A stretch of 64,000 bases of DNA from Luidia sarsii (GCA_949987565.1 OX465119.1:10826441-10890440), one strand, 5' to 3'. Positions 13,265 to 25,544 are shown, counted from the first letter of the stretch. Notes: generated by a model not told the origin, from the letters alone. A program made the numbers and translations.

Positions 13265-14039
13265 ATTACTATACAGTGTACTGTAATACAACATTTAGCT
13301 CACAAGTTGTACACTGGTCATGTACAGTGTACTGTACATGTACAATTGTACATGAACCGGGGTATGTATTGCACAGAAATACTGTACAATGTAGCAGTAC
13401 ATGTAGCCCCCCACCCCCAGTAGTATACATACATGTACATGTATATGTACATCACTGAGTGAATAATGAATATGCAGGCATGTACCAGTGTAACGATCTC
13501 AGACGGGCCCCTGTGCCGAGTTGAGCCGTAACATCACTGGCTCACCTCAGCACGTTGCAGCAACGTTCTCAGCTGCTCAGCGTGCTCAGATGAGTCAGTG
13601 AACCAAGCACGTGAAGGGAGCCCTTCAATTGAACGTTGTTTATGATTTTCCGCGAATGAACACAGTTTGCTTTTGATTGTATGAAGTCAATCGATACACC
13701 CTTATTACTGGGAACAAGTGTAACATTTCTTCCCCAATGTAAAACTCTAGGCCTAAAAGTTCTAGGCCTACATGTAGGTACTAGGCTCCGTAATGAGCGA
13801 GTTGGTAAATAGCTACGGGTCAACGAACGTGTCTGAAAGCGCTGCATTGCCAATGGCCGTATCGACTCAGCACGGCCTTCGAAATGGACAACTACCATGC
13901 GCACTGCGTATGACATTTTTATCCATATAATTATGGTAACTGTCTCATCTGAGCATGGGACCCGGATCAGACCGCTACACCGGTACAACTGTACATTTTT
14001 ATGTACATGTACATCTGCACTTCTTTCAAACCACAAAAT

Positions 14040-14130
14040 TGTGGTTTGTTGTGGGAAGCCTTACAGTACGGCCGTTCCCACTACATAATCACAAATTGAA
14101 TCGCGTTTCAAAACGCCCCTTTCAAACGGC
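14040..14130. repeat. Dispersed 'GGCCGTTCCCACT...AATTGAATCG' repeat
   Basis: GGCCGTTCCCACTACATAAT C then AATTGAATCGCG matches sequences within 19350-19760. Confidence 0.5.
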
Positions 14131-14599
14131 CCTAGTGACATCATGACATGTGGTGATGTACAATGTACATGGTGTACATGTAAGTCATCTGTTAGCACAT
14201 GGAGTATGATACTGAATATTAGGTCAAGATGGAGGGTGAGTAATGAGTTCTGAAGGTTTGCATGGTGGCAGAAGTGGAAAGTCTGCAACGAAACCATGGA
14301 CAATAATTATGTAGATGTACGTGTACATGTGATTGTAAATCATCTCTTAAGATGCAGTGTGCAAGTTTCTGAACACAGCCACACCATTCCAGACAGTGTA
14401 CCGGGTATGCACGTACACTCTGCACAAAGTCAAGTGAATAAAGGATTTGATTATTTATTTTGATTGCCTTGTAAGGCCTTCCTAAGTTCCCTATTGCCTA
14501 TCATGTTACCCTCGGCCATCAATCAGCTCAGGTATCAGGTGTACTACTGTCTCCCCACTTCCTAGTTCATACACATCTCTGTTTTTATCCTTGTCATCT

Positions 14600-14690
14600 G
14601 CATTGGACAAAATGTCCTTCGAGGATCAAAATGTCAGGCCGACAACAATTTGGCATACGTGCATTTTGGTCCTTGGTACATACATGTACA
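14600..14690 (+). repeat. Dispersed stem-loop repeat, degenerate
   Basis: GGATCAAAATGTCAGGCC and TGCATTTTGGTCC remain recognisable. Confidence 0.5.
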
Positions 14691-15389
14691 ATGAATCATA
14701 AATTATACCTTTTTTACTCCATGCACATTTCCACTGATTCTGTTTTATTCAGGAAAGAGGGAAATGCCTACATGTACATGTACATGTGTAAGTGTACATA
14801 ATTGTTTGAGAACCAAAATACAAGAACAGTACTAAAGACGCCAATATGCGTGCTTCCAGACCGAAGAACCCAGTTGTTCTCTGTGATGCATGTGTTGTGT
14901 CATCATAACTACAAGGGGGTATCATGGGGTTATAACCCAAGAGGCCAAGACCTAATCTGAGACACACCATACAAAAGGTTCACTTTTACAGTACACTGTA
15001 CACAAATGTACATGATGTTGTACAGTAGATGTACTAGTACATACATGTACATGTACTGTTACAATAGTACGTGTACGTGTTCATTGTACGTATGTATGGA
15101 TCTGGGCCAAGCCTATTGAATGAGCATCCCTGACAACAAACCAACTGTAAACAGTGAACACAAGGTGGATCATTTACCAGACTTTCATGTACCGGGGTAC
15201 ACACATCACACATACATGTACTGTAGTGTATCCAGATGCAAATCTGCATCTATAGTCAAATCAAAAAGCAGAACTACATGTAATCATGGTACAAGTGTAA
15301 TGTACATGAACTCACTGTGATGTACCGTACCTGTACAACAAGCTGACAAGCATACATTTGTACACTGTACACCTGTAGCGTAGGCTGTA

Positions 15390-15500
15390 CATGTTTACTT
15401 ACATGTACATGTACATGTACATATACATGTACAATTGTACATGTACAGTACATGTACTGTACATGTACATGTACAGTATGTATGTAAACACAGTACATGT
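15390..15500. repeat. TACATG/TGTACA hexamer cluster
   Basis: Perfect TACATG repeats around palindromic ACAATTGT and ACAGTACATGTACTGT. Confidence 0.8.
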
Positions 15501-16739
15501 ATTTCAGTTTTCTGGTAGTACTGGTATCTACTGAATCTAAGTCCCTGTAGGTTTTCATTTTTTGTACAGCTTTCACTGACAAGATATTACTGTTGCTGGC
15601 ATCTGAATGAAAATCAGATGTGCTTCCTGGAATTATGTGTCCAGTTAAGAGCTTACTGGCACCCCTACCTTAGCACCAATAGTTGGTTCCTTTGGAAAAC
15701 CACCACCTGTATGGATAGGATCGGTCAGGTGGATAGATGACTATTAAGCCGTGTCCGCATTGGACTTATTTTTTACCGAGCCCGTGGGTAACATTCCAAT
15801 GGGTAAATCTTCCCGGTGTCCGCACTTGGACTTTCCGACTCGGGTAAACTAACCTACCGGTAACTAACCGGCTTTACATTCTTTCACAGCCCTTACAGAT
15901 TTCACATGTCTCATGTTCAGGTTCTGACCAAGTCAAATTGTTATTTGCCAGGGTCACAAGATAGGCCTACATTGTAATAATTATCATGTTTTGTGGAGGG
16001 GCAGTGTATAACATGGAGATTTTGTTCAAGGTTTTAGTCAGACTGCTAATTGTCCGAATCCTGTGGACATAAATTCTGCTAAGTTGAGAGGGTGGCATGC
16101 CTAACCACACATTTCCTTCCCGCAGAAGTTACACCAACAGGTACTGTGGTAATGACAAACACATAAGGTGTCCATTACAAGCGATGGAAACTGACAGAGC
16201 AACAATTACCACTTGGCCCCCCCCCCCAAAAAAAAAAAACTGTTGATTCATTCTTTACACAGACAGTTCTTCTGCCTTCATAAAGGGACATGCAAACATT
16301 TATTTGTGGTCATCAAATGAAATACATGTAAGTGAGAAGGAAATGCTGGTTCAAGTCTTTCAGTAGAAGATTTTGAGTTTCAATGTTTTGAGTTTCAAAA
16401 TGTTGCAATGTAAAAGCCTAAAAGGTGGTCACTCAGCTGCACTGTACAAGTGTGTGAGAAACTGAGAACTACATGTAAATGTACATGGACAAAATTCCAT
16501 GTCTTTCCTGTACATGTACATTGTACATGTATCATAAAATAATCGATGATTACAAAAATAGTTCTACATGTTATGTATGATGTACCGGTACGTATAAGTG
16601 TTGTGGAGTGTATTTACATCCTACATTACATTTGCTGGTAGAGTAGTCCGACTAACTAGGAGTCTAGGACCTAGTTACAGTTACAAGTCGCCCTTTTTTT
16701 TAATTTTGGAGGGGCCAAAGCCTTATGTAAATTGCAATG

Positions 16740-16853
16740 TGATATACAAAAATGTTGCAAACTGCTTACTGACTAAAATTACCAAAATGTAAATCTTAAA
16801 ATTTAGTGGGCCTTACGTTTCGATCCTAGCAGGACCTTTCTCAAAGGCAGAGT
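16740..16853 (-). repeat. Dispersed stem-loop repeat, full minus copy
   Basis: Complete tail and head, from GATATACAAAAATGTTGCAA to TTTCTCAAAGGCAGAG. Confidence 0.85.
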
Positions 16854-17344
16854 TTTAAATTGTAATGTGTTTGATAATTTTCCAAGGCCTTGCTACTACA
16901 GTTACTCATAGGCCTACTCATTTATGCAGGTAATGTAAAAACTGTATCTTCGTATACAGTGTATACTATGTACTAGTTGCTGATTTGTCCCACTACAGTA
17001 CATGTACATGTACAGGTACCTGTATGCATATTATTATTACACAAATGTGTGTAACATTAACTGCAATGATTGGGTCAAAGGTAACCAATAACCACACACT
17101 ATTCTGATGATATTGATTTAATACAAGATTTAAAACTTACATGTACGTACACACTCATACTGTACAGTGCATGTACTGTACATGTACAGTACTTGTACAC
17201 GTGGGTAATTCCATAAAACAGGGGTCCAACTTGTGACATTTTGGTGTTCCCACTTCCCACTTACATATTAAAATAAAAACATTAAGCTTTCCTACATGTA
17301 ATATTATAACAATGTAATGAAACACTTGAACAGATTGAACAGAA

Positions 17345-17695
17345 TGTTATACATGAACAGAGAGGTGGAAAGAGGTAGGAAGAGACTAGAGAGAGAGGGA
17401 GAGAGAGAGGGGGAGAGGGGAAGAGAGAGAGGGAAAGAGAGAGAGGGGTAGGGAGGGAGGCGGCGGGGAGAGAGGGGGGAAGAGAGGGAGAGGGAGGGAG
17501 GGGGAGAGAAAGATAGAGGGGGGAGAGAGAGGGGGCGGTAGAGAGAGGGGGAAGAGAGAAAGATAGAGGGGGGAAGAGAGAGGGAGAGAGAGAGGGGGAG
17601 ACAGGAGGAGGAGAGAGGGGAGGGAGAGAGAGGGAGACAGACAGAGAGACAGAAAGAGAGAGAGACCCAGAGAGACAAAGAGAGACGATCTGGGA
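17345..17695 (+). repeat. Purine-rich GA/GAGGG tract
   Basis: About 350 bases of GAGAGAGGG-type repeats with almost no pyrimidines. Minus-strand Ser/Pro/Leu open frames over it are spurious. Confidence 0.85.
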
Positions 17696-18126
17696 GCCCA
17701 ATTTGCATGGAGAGGCCAAAATTAGGATTCTCAGTGTACACACAACTGCCTAGACTTGCCTGTCAGGGTGACAGCATCTAATTAGTGGTCAATCACAGCC
17801 TAGCATTACCTCAGTGCACATGCTAATTGCACCGAGTATAACCATCGACGCAAGTCGAAGCACGCTGCACTCTGAAAGCTACAGTGAGTCAGTCTGTGAA
17901 TGCATGAACGCTTGCCTTACTGATGCTGACGTGTCCGTTGTTTTCACAGGGAAAGTCAATCGGTCATATTATTTTTGGATTTTTTTGGGAGGGGGGCCGG
18001 GGGTTATCTTGCAATGTCTTCATAGACAGCAGCCAAATATCGGGGCTCAAATTGGGGCTTAACATTTACAGCACCATTCCGCTTGTGCCTCGGAATTAAT
18101 CATGGACTGAAAATATTGCACATCTC

Positions 18127-18195
18127 TAACAAATTGAGAGGTATGGAGGGCTTGACGATTCAAACCTAAGGTAGCAGGGCCTTTCTCCATGGCAG
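18127..18195 (-). repeat. Dispersed stem-loop repeat, degenerate
   Basis: GGGCTTGACGATTCAAACC then GCAGGGCCTTTCTCCATGGC is a worn head. Confidence 0.5.
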
Positions 18196-19349
18196 AATTA
18201 CAAGGATAGAAACAGATAAGGGGTGAAGTATTAATTAATAAGATACAGATGACAAACGATAAACAAAAATACTAAACAAAACTTAGTAAGGTTGTGAAAG
18301 ACAAAGGAAACGGAAAGGACCCACATTGAAACGGGTGGACTTTGTCCTGCTTCTGTCAATGCCAATGGCAGATTGTAGAGCATGGAGTTCCCTGCAACTA
18401 TGAAGGACAGGTCAGTGGGTCACACTCACACAGTATACACCGCTTGGATATGATTGGGGTTCAACATTCTGAACAATGCCAACGAGGTGCTGAAGTACAT
18501 GTGGATGTGGTACATGTAGGTGGGGTGTGGGCAGCTCTCATTTCATGATTGTATTTCAATGGGCCTCTGTAAATTTTAGGGGCTATTTTGGGGGAGGATA
18601 GGGACAGTGATGATAACTTCTGCTAGGATTTAAAGTAACCTTGGCATAGATCTACCCTTGACCTGTAACTTATTTGTCTGTTCAGCATGCTGCATGCTGC
18701 CTTTGTTATGCCGGGCATATGATAATTATGGGCATCATGGTCATTCACTGCACACTTACAGTAGCCAGTGCATACCAGTACGTGCATCATACACAGTACA
18801 TGGTCCATGCTCCATAGTCCAGACTCAATGACCTATGTACTCACATGCGACAGTCCATACATGTACAGCACAGTACTGTACATACCGTATACATGTACAG
18901 TACCGTAACGTGTATACAGTGCTGTGACTATAGTACACACGCTGAAGGTGAAGGCGTGGTTTGGGGGAGATGGGATTAATTCTTACAAAAAAGGGGAGAA
19001 TGGAAGAACAGAGTCCACATTGTATTGAATTGTTCACCAATGGAGTTGGCTGATAATATACGACATTGTAGGCTTGTACATGTACAGTACGTTGCACCAG
19101 CACTCAATGACTAGGGTCAGGTGCTCACAACATGCACCATGTGCTTTATGCAGGTGTGGTGAAGGCGTGGTTTTGGGGATAGAATTTGTAACTGCAGATT
19201 CCAGTTTGGCTGAGAATCCAACAACAGACCCACATAGTATAAAAAAAATTTCATCAACACATTTTCACACAGAATTGCCTGTCTGACAAAAAATATCTCT
19301 GATGGTACATGCATTTGTACTCACTATGTACAGTGTACAGTACTCTATG

Positions 19350-19765
19350 GCCGTTCCCACTGGGTAAATAATCGCAATTTGAATCGTGATTCAAAAACAG
19401 GTTTTTTTCTCGTGTTCGCATATATTATAAACCAAATAATCGCGACGCAAAGAATTGCGAGCCCATTGTGGTTAGCAATTGTGATCAAATGGTGAGTGTG
19501 TCCTTGAGGGTGGCCCATGCAGAGAGACATGTACATGAACAAGCATAGCACTTCCCGTCAGAGGACGAGCCGTGCATTGTGGGATAAAAATACAACGGTG
19601 CGATTCAGCGGAGTGTTCCCACATGCACCGCAAATAGACGCAATTATTCAGAATAGACTCAGTAATAGTGGAGTTCAAATCGTGATTCAAATCCTATTTT
19701 TTAAAAATCACATTATTCAATTATTGTGTCCACACCAACCAATGTGGAGTTTGAATCGAGATGCA
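19350..19765. repeat. Longer copy of the GGCCGTTCCCACT repeat
   Basis: GGCCGTTCCCACTGGGTAAA and repeated AATCGTGATTCAAA / GAATCGAGATGCAAAT blocks with inverted ends suggest a worn terminal-inverted-repeat element. Confidence 0.45.
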
Positions 19766-21785
19766 AATAATCATTTTTTGGGGGGCAGTACTGTAGGTAC
19801 ATATACAGCAACCTGTAGTCATGTACATGACTGGACTGTCTGTACAAGTATACATGCACGTACGTACTTTGTATGAACTATGAAGACATGGATTAGGCAT
19901 TAGGGACCGTATTTACAAAGAGAAAACTCCTTTTTCCTTCAAGAATTCACATGATAGTCTTCACCAAATTCACCAATAAAATTTACATTTCACAAGGCAG
20001 CGGTTGGTATTTATACGATGAGTCTATAACGAAAACTAGGTGTCTGAAAGGCCTACCAAGTTACCAATGACCACACCCCTCTCTTGACATTATAATACGT
20101 ACTACATGTAGTTCACATGAATATGTACAGTACATGAACTGGACATCATGTACAAAAGGCATATGAACTTTTGCCATTTCTCAGAAATTTATCAATTGCA
20201 ATTCCTCGTGTGTACTGCACATGTATGCATAATGAGATTGTAGGGTTAGATCTGCTCCAATTGAATTCCTAATGATTCCATTTAATCCCATATCATTGCA
20301 AGCATGAAATATGCATTAAAGTTTAAACGTACAACATCCACCTCCACCAGAATATGTACATGCACATGTAATTCAAGTACCGGTACATGTAAGCGGCAAG
20401 TGTTGCCATTCATAATGTGCTCCAGACCTCTCCATTTTGAGCACATATGTACTGTAGGCTACATTTACATACTACTAGTACATGTACTTTATACATTGTA
20501 CATGTACATGTATACATTGTACATGTACATGAGCGAAAAAACGGCATTGCTGTGATTCAAACACGCAACTCCCATTCCCAACTCCTGATCACACGATGGT
20601 TTTTAATTTCGATAAACAATATCCAGGAATACCACAAGTGGTACATGTGTACACGTAAGCACTCCTGAACCTGAAACCATCTGACCACCATGAGATTGAG
20701 AAGTATTGTTCACGGCCAGATACTGAAAATGAAATTAAAAACGAAGAAAACTCAACGCTTAAATTGACTAGCCTTTCCTTGGCTCTACTTCTCATAAAAA
20801 AACAAGAGTTGGTGGCTCTTTCTTTGTTCTGTAAATAATTAATAAGTCAATATGACCAAATTAATATTGGACGGCACTAAAAAAGGCATATAATGATATA
20901 TAGGCCTACACATCAATATTCAATTATTGACTGAATTAATTAAATAAATATATTTATGAAGGGATAATGACATTAAAATGAACTATTTCAATCAATTGAA
21001 TTTATATAATTTATTAGTGTTTTTGTATGGCTAATGCCTGACAGGAACAGTGCAACGATTGTAATTTATTAACACGTACCTACATGTACGTGGAGACTGA
21101 TGAAATTTGGATAAAAAATATTAGTTCTTGATTTCTTTTAATATTGAAATACTGGTTACTGTCATTATATTTTATTGTACTTTCTAGCCTGTAGGCTGTA
21201 GGATTGTCAATAAATACTGGTGCAAATTATAATAAGAATTAAACAAGGGACAAGTCCAATGGCAATGTACAAATTGACATTTGAAATTGACACAATTTTG
21301 AAATTGAATTTTACACATTTGGGAACAGCAGTATGTAATTTGATAAAAACGAATTTCAACATCTTCTGAAATTCAAAATGAATGCATCCTATGCGGGATA
21401 CTGTTTGAGACCATCATGCCATGTCGTACTTTTGTTTGAAAATGTGCTAATTCCTGCCGCAAACATCAGGGGGAAAATACGGTATGACTAGAGACACGTT
21501 TAATTTAATAATGGACCTACCTACATGTACATCTCTTCTCTCAGATCCGTTGAAATAGGATTAGGATTTACATGGACAATAGTCAATTCAGTGTAAAATG
21601 TGGGTCATTTTCATGTTTCACATCAAATAAATTAGGATATCCATTCTAAAAGTGTGGCCGTAACACTAACATTATTAACAATAAAAACAGTTCACATGAA
21701 ATTACCGACATTAGATTAGTAACAATGGGAATGTTAAGGATGAAAGTGGTTACATTTGGGGATGAAAAACAATGGAAATACTTAC

Positions 21786-21915
21786 CACTTTTTAACTGAA
21801 GGGAAATTAGAACTGTCCAAACCATGAACAAGGTCACACAGAGAAGGAACAAACGGGACAACCATGTGTGGTGGGTCCTGTAGACCACTGTCCCCATAAT
21901 CATATACACGCGCAT
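21786..21915 (-). CDS. Candidate first coding exon of a membrane protein (signal-anchor), partial
   Basis: Not recognised. On the minus strand an ATG at 21915 opens 43 codons and one base before a GTAAGT donor (GT at 21785-21784). The peptide starts MRVYMIMGTVVYRTHHTWLS. A roughly 20-residue hydrophobic helix follows (LFLLCVTLFMVWTVLISL), then QLKSG. A short basic cytoplasmic tail followed by one helix is the usual start of a type II Golgi enzyme or other signal-anchored protein. The upstream sequence (about 21.9-22.4 kb) is CpG-rich, as expected of a promoter. Later exons would lie left of 21.8 kb; I found none there, so they are probably beyond the window. The open frame continues upstream of the ATG with a possible TTG, so the start is uncertain. 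Confidence 0.4.
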
Positions 21916-22400
21916 GTTTGAAGTCGTTTTCTGACCCCTCCGGCCCCGAAAATTCGGCCTGGGGGTTGCTAACTCCGCCTGAGTTTCTGGCAAAAATCAC
22001 GGCCGTCAGAGAGAGGGATATCTGGGCGGATTGGTGGCGATGGAAACACGAAATTTGACGGGTGGCTGGAGCGTCCTCCCACCCGGCCGATGTTGCAATG
22101 TCCTGCTTCGAAAAGTGTCCTGTACGTGATTTCCCTGTCCGAACCTAGCCATCACGAACGCCAGTATTCATGGTAATTCCAGGGCAAAGAAAACGCTTCC
22201 AATACCAGACCGACGACCTGAACAACGGGGACTAGCACACCCGTCTCCTCACCGCTCACAGGGCATCTTAGTCGGTGAAAAAGATCCAGAAAAAGGGGTG
22301 GGAAAAATATGGAGGCCGGTCTCTCTCGGTTGGGCCGTGCTGGAGTGGCAGTGTTACACCAACTACACGCGCATAAAGCGTGCACGCTACACTATGTCAA
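21916..22400 (-). promoter_or_regulatory. CpG-rich upstream region of the 21.8-kb candidate exon
   Basis: GC and CpG content rises sharply relative to the flanks, e.g. around 22000-22110 and 22240-22330, consistent with a promoter. No specific element is certain. Confidence 0.3.
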
Positions 22401-22791
22401 CGCCTACCCTATCTAACCGTGTGTGAGTGCAACCGACATACAGTGCACGTCGGTCGTCTGCTCACTAAACATATTGATCTTCCTGGTCCGAAATGCGGCT
22501 CTCTGATTAGTCAATGGCCGCCGTGCAAAAAAAAGTGTCCCTTGCCCTCAACGCGCCCCAAAATAGTAACGCACGCAATGCTACGGGACGTACCCGTGCA
22601 GCGCCCTCTTCGAGCACCATAGTGACAGCATCATCATAACAAAATACCGCACGTAATTCGTCAGCAACGGTGGGCATGGAAGATGAAGTTATGTAAACAG
22701 TCTATCGTCAAACATGACTTAGCCCGTATAAAAGTAGAACTAACAGCAATTGCTCACGACATCGAGTGAATAGAACAACATCATCGATCTC

Positions 22792-22962
22792 AAAAGTTAG
22801 AGGGCCTGACGTTTCAATCCATTACAGTCGTACCTTTGATAAAGGTCCTGCTATAATAATGTAAGTAGGATCGAAACGTCAGGCCCTCCAACTTTTGAGA
22901 TTTTATGTATCGCTGGACGGTCATGTTATATAGTCAGTGAGCAGTTTTGCAACAGTTTTTTT
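22792..22962. repeat. Dispersed stem-loop repeat, palindromic pair
   Basis: A minus head and a plus head meet back to back (AGTTAGAGGGCCTGACGTTT ... AAACGTCAGGCCCTCCAACT), followed by the tail. This is the 'GGCCCTCTAACTTTTGAGAT' subtype. Confidence 0.8.
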
Positions 22963-22984
22963 GCATTTACTTCAGTACAATCAG

Positions 22985-23133
22985 TGATATACAAAAATGT
23001 TGCAAAATGATTACTGACTAAAATTACCAAAATGTAAATCTTAAAATTTAGTGGGCCTGACGTTTCGATCCTAGCAGGACCTTTCTCTGCCTTTGAGAAA
23101 GGTCCTGCTAAAAGGCCCACTAAATTTTAAGCA
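22985..23133. repeat. Dispersed stem-loop repeat, minus copy fused to plus head
   Basis: A full minus copy runs into TGCCTTTGAGAAAGGTCCTG, whose GAAACGTC box is deleted. Confidence 0.8.
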
Positions 23134-23544
23134 GTATAATCAGTGTGTAAACGTTTATTCAGCAATAGAAACAAATAAAAGAATAATGCGATTCTTCACC
23201 ACGCCTATGGCCGTTAGAAATGTAAACAACTTACAATCAATAACTATGGAACAAACAGACCACATTAAATTTTCATGGGGTAAACGTACGGACAGGCGGT
23301 GAACGTTCGCAGGGGCATACCTTACAAAGGACAACACATTACTTTAGGCTCGCCAAAATAACTTGGAACAATGTCGAGGGAAGTCCGAAGAATATTGTAG
23401 GAACAAAAAATGGGTCTCTCGAGCAAGGGATGACCCTTGTCGAATTATGTGATTTTTTTTCAAGCAATGCATAGGAGCGGCTGGATTCAAACCTCTATTT
23501 GGTTTGCTTATTCAAAACATTATCACCGTGGTCATTATTTGGCC

Positions 23545-23590
23545 TTGTCCTAGTGGAAGGTTTGCGGTGACATCATAGGCCTGTGACCCT
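23545..23590. repeat. Fragment of the GGTTTGCGGTGACA element end
   Basis: It contains GGAAGGTTTGCGGTGACATC, the same terminal sequence as the element at 54610. Confidence 0.5.
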
Positions 23591-23623
23591 GTAGGCCTAC
23601 GAATCAATGGATTAGTTTTTATT

Positions 23624-23850
23624 ATAGGCTCGGGTTCAGGCTTCGTCTCCGTATGACAATACCTGTGGTTTGTCGGCGAATTTGAAAGTGTGCTGGCTTG
23701 AAAAGTACAGATTATCCACCAAGAAACTGGGGCCAAACGCTTGTTTCTAGATGTCTGTGATTATTAGGCTATAACGGGTAGGCGTAATGTGACCCAAGCC
23801 TATTTTTATGCCCGGCCGGGCATTAGCCTTCATTTCGTAACGGCTATTTT
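23624..23850. mobile_element. Relative of the CTTAGGC inverted-repeat family
   Basis: TAGGCTCGGGTTCAGGCTTC and GGGGCCAAACGCTTGTTTCT resemble the element at 30872. The right end ATTAGCCTTCATTTCGTAAC is shared. Confidence 0.6.
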
Positions 23851-23865
23851 TGGTAACATCTGTTT

Positions 23866-23925
23866 TGAGGAGTGTGTGGCTCTGAAAAGAGCCGGTAACT
23901 CAATGGTTTCGGGCAGCTGTGTCCT
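23866..23925. repeat. Fragment of the hammerhead-like inverted-repeat family
   Basis: GTGTGGCTCTGAAAAGAGCC followed by GGTAACTCAATGGTTTCGGG matches the arm of the 54610 element up to the GAAAC box, with substitutions. The ribozyme core is lost. Confidence 0.45.
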
Positions 23926-24100
23926 CGTACTTCGTGTGTACACCCGGTGTCAGGTACTAGGCCTATATAATTATATTGAGACCGGCCTTGAGTCCTGCAA
24001 TAGGGGCGGCGTGGAATGACCCCACCCCATTCACGGCACGCTTTCACTGAATTTGCTTTCTGTTTTGTGCATTCTCCCGGAAAACACAAAGTATAGGCCT

Positions 24101-24635
24101 AAAGGTGCATTGTACACCACTGAGTGGCCTTTAGTGCACCTTTAGGCCTATAATTATATAGGCCTTTAGGCCTAAAGGTGCATTGTACACCACTGAGTGG
24201 CCTTTAGTGCACCTTTAGGCCTATAATTATATAGGCCTTTAGGCCTAAAGGTGCATTGTACACCACTGAGTGGCCTTTAGTGCACCTTTAGGCCTATAAT
24301 TATATAGGCCTTTAGGCCTAAAGGTGCATGGTACACCACTGAGTGGCCTTTAGTGCACCTTTAGGCCTATAATTATATAGGCCTTTAGGCCTAAAGGTGC
24401 ATGGTACACCACTGAGTGGCCTTTAGTGCACCTTTAGGCCTATAATTATATAGGCCTTTAGGCCTAAAGGTGCATTGTACACCACTGAGTGGCCTTTAGT
24501 GCACCTTTAGGCCTATAATTATATAGGCCTTTAGGCCTGAAGGTGCATGGTACACCACTGAGTGGCCTTTAGTGCACCTTTAGGCCTATAATTATATAGG
24601 CCTTTAGGCCTAAAGGTGCATGGTACACCACTGGC
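24101..24635. repeat. 73-bp palindromic satellite, 7 units and a partial eighth
   Basis: Units start at 24101, 24174, 24247, 24320, 24393, 24466, 24539 and 24612. Each contains AAAGGTGCA and its complement TGCACCTTT about 24 bases apart, and the palindrome AGGCCTATAATTATATAGGCCT (22 bases with a 2-base imperfection). Units differ mainly at GCATTG/GCATGG. Confidence 0.92.
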
Positions 24636-25041
24636 TCTCCGGGTCCGTTAAGAGGGACCCATGCACTAACCTGAAGGAAAAACTAACTGGAAATTTGTGA
24701 ATCATTTTTCACGTTTCCCCTTTCTTTTTCGGTTTGTAGATTTTGATTATTTAACTTGCTTCAAGGAATTCAGCGATGGTCTGATTTTGGTGAGACTATA
24801 AAGAAAACACTGAATTAAAAAATGATAAAATTAAAAAACTGGCAAAGAATTTATTTCACTTTTTTTTCCTCAAAAGGTCGACCCAGCTGCAGTTTATCCT
24901 GTGTTTGTTTGACCAAAAATAATTCAAACAAATCCATTTTATTACAAACCAAAAATGGAAGTGAAATCTTCCCCTTCCTTTCAGTTTCACCACCCCGGAA
25001 ATTCGTGAATTCCGTGCAGATCCCTGCAGACCTTACGATTT
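24636..25041. other. No gene seen
   Basis: Unique DNA between the satellite and the nested foldbacks. An 84-codon frame at 24822-25076 runs into the foldback and is not convincing. Confidence 0.5.
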
Positions 25042-25400
25042 ACGCAGTGGCTGTTGTCATATGCAGCACGATTTGAGGTATAAAATACAGGACATCCCCT
25101 CCGCGCATTACTACAGACCACTACACGACTGGTCCCCCCAATTTGTGTGCATTTCAATAGACGTAATGTAATGCGCAGAGGATGTCCTGTATTTTATACC
25201 TCAAATCGTGCTGGGTATAGCTGTTGTTACGGCAGTCGTCCGTGTGGTTCTCTGACTTCACAGTGTTTGTCAGGATGTTTAGCTCTTGGAACCAGACTAT
25301 CAGCTAATAGACTGGTTCAACCAGCCTGCAATTAATGCTGACGAAATACAATCAGGTCAAGGAACCACACGGACGACTGCCGTAACAACAGCCACTGCGT
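25042..25400. mobile_element. Foldback element A, copy 1, carrying a nested insertion
   Basis: Outer arms start ACGCAGTGGCTGTTGT and end in its complement ACAACAGCCACTGCGT. They continue into TACGGCAGTCGTCCGTGTGG. The left arm is split by another element at 25058-25219. Flanks ACGATTT and ACAATTT resemble a 7-bp target duplication with one mismatch. Confidence 0.8.
25058..25219. mobile_element. Foldback element B inserted in element A, with 8-bp target duplication
   Basis: GCTGTTGT flanks it on both sides (25050-25057 and 25220-25227). The inverted arms (CAGCACGATTTGAGGTATAA inward) are about 47 bp with few mismatches. An 8-bp duplication fits hAT-type transposition, but no transposase is present. 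Confidence 0.8.
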
Positions 25401-25544
25401 ACAATTTAACCAGGCCTGCGGGACACGAGTTGTTGCACGAGGGGGGGGGGGGGGGCAAAGAAATTCAAAGTAGGCCTAGTGGATAAAAACAAATTGTCGG
25501 TGAAGACAACAAACTTAAAATGACCAAAATAATCGCAACAATCA

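Larger units (their letters stand above)
9761..17344. other. No gene seen; TACATG-rich DNA
   Basis: Stem-loop repeats and hexamer clusters are listed separately. The 155-codon minus frame at 13569-14036 shows no domain or splice logic. A poly-C/poly-A junction lies at about 16218-16240. Confidence 0.5.
17696..21785. other. No gene seen; end of the TACATG-rich domain
   Basis: Hexamers thin out after about 20.7 kb. From 20.8 to 21.6 kb the DNA is AT-rich and featureless. Confidence 0.5.

Noticed and set aside
13569..14036. Minus-strand 155-codon frame
   Set aside because: No recognisable domain, composition like the surroundings, and no convincing splice sites.
17282..17743. Minus-strand Ser/Pro/Leu-rich frames of about 150 codons
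   Set aside because: They read the complement of a purine-rich simple repeat.
24101..24635. CRISPR-like array of regular repeats
   Set aside because: The whole 73-bp unit repeats with no unique spacers, and the genome is animal.
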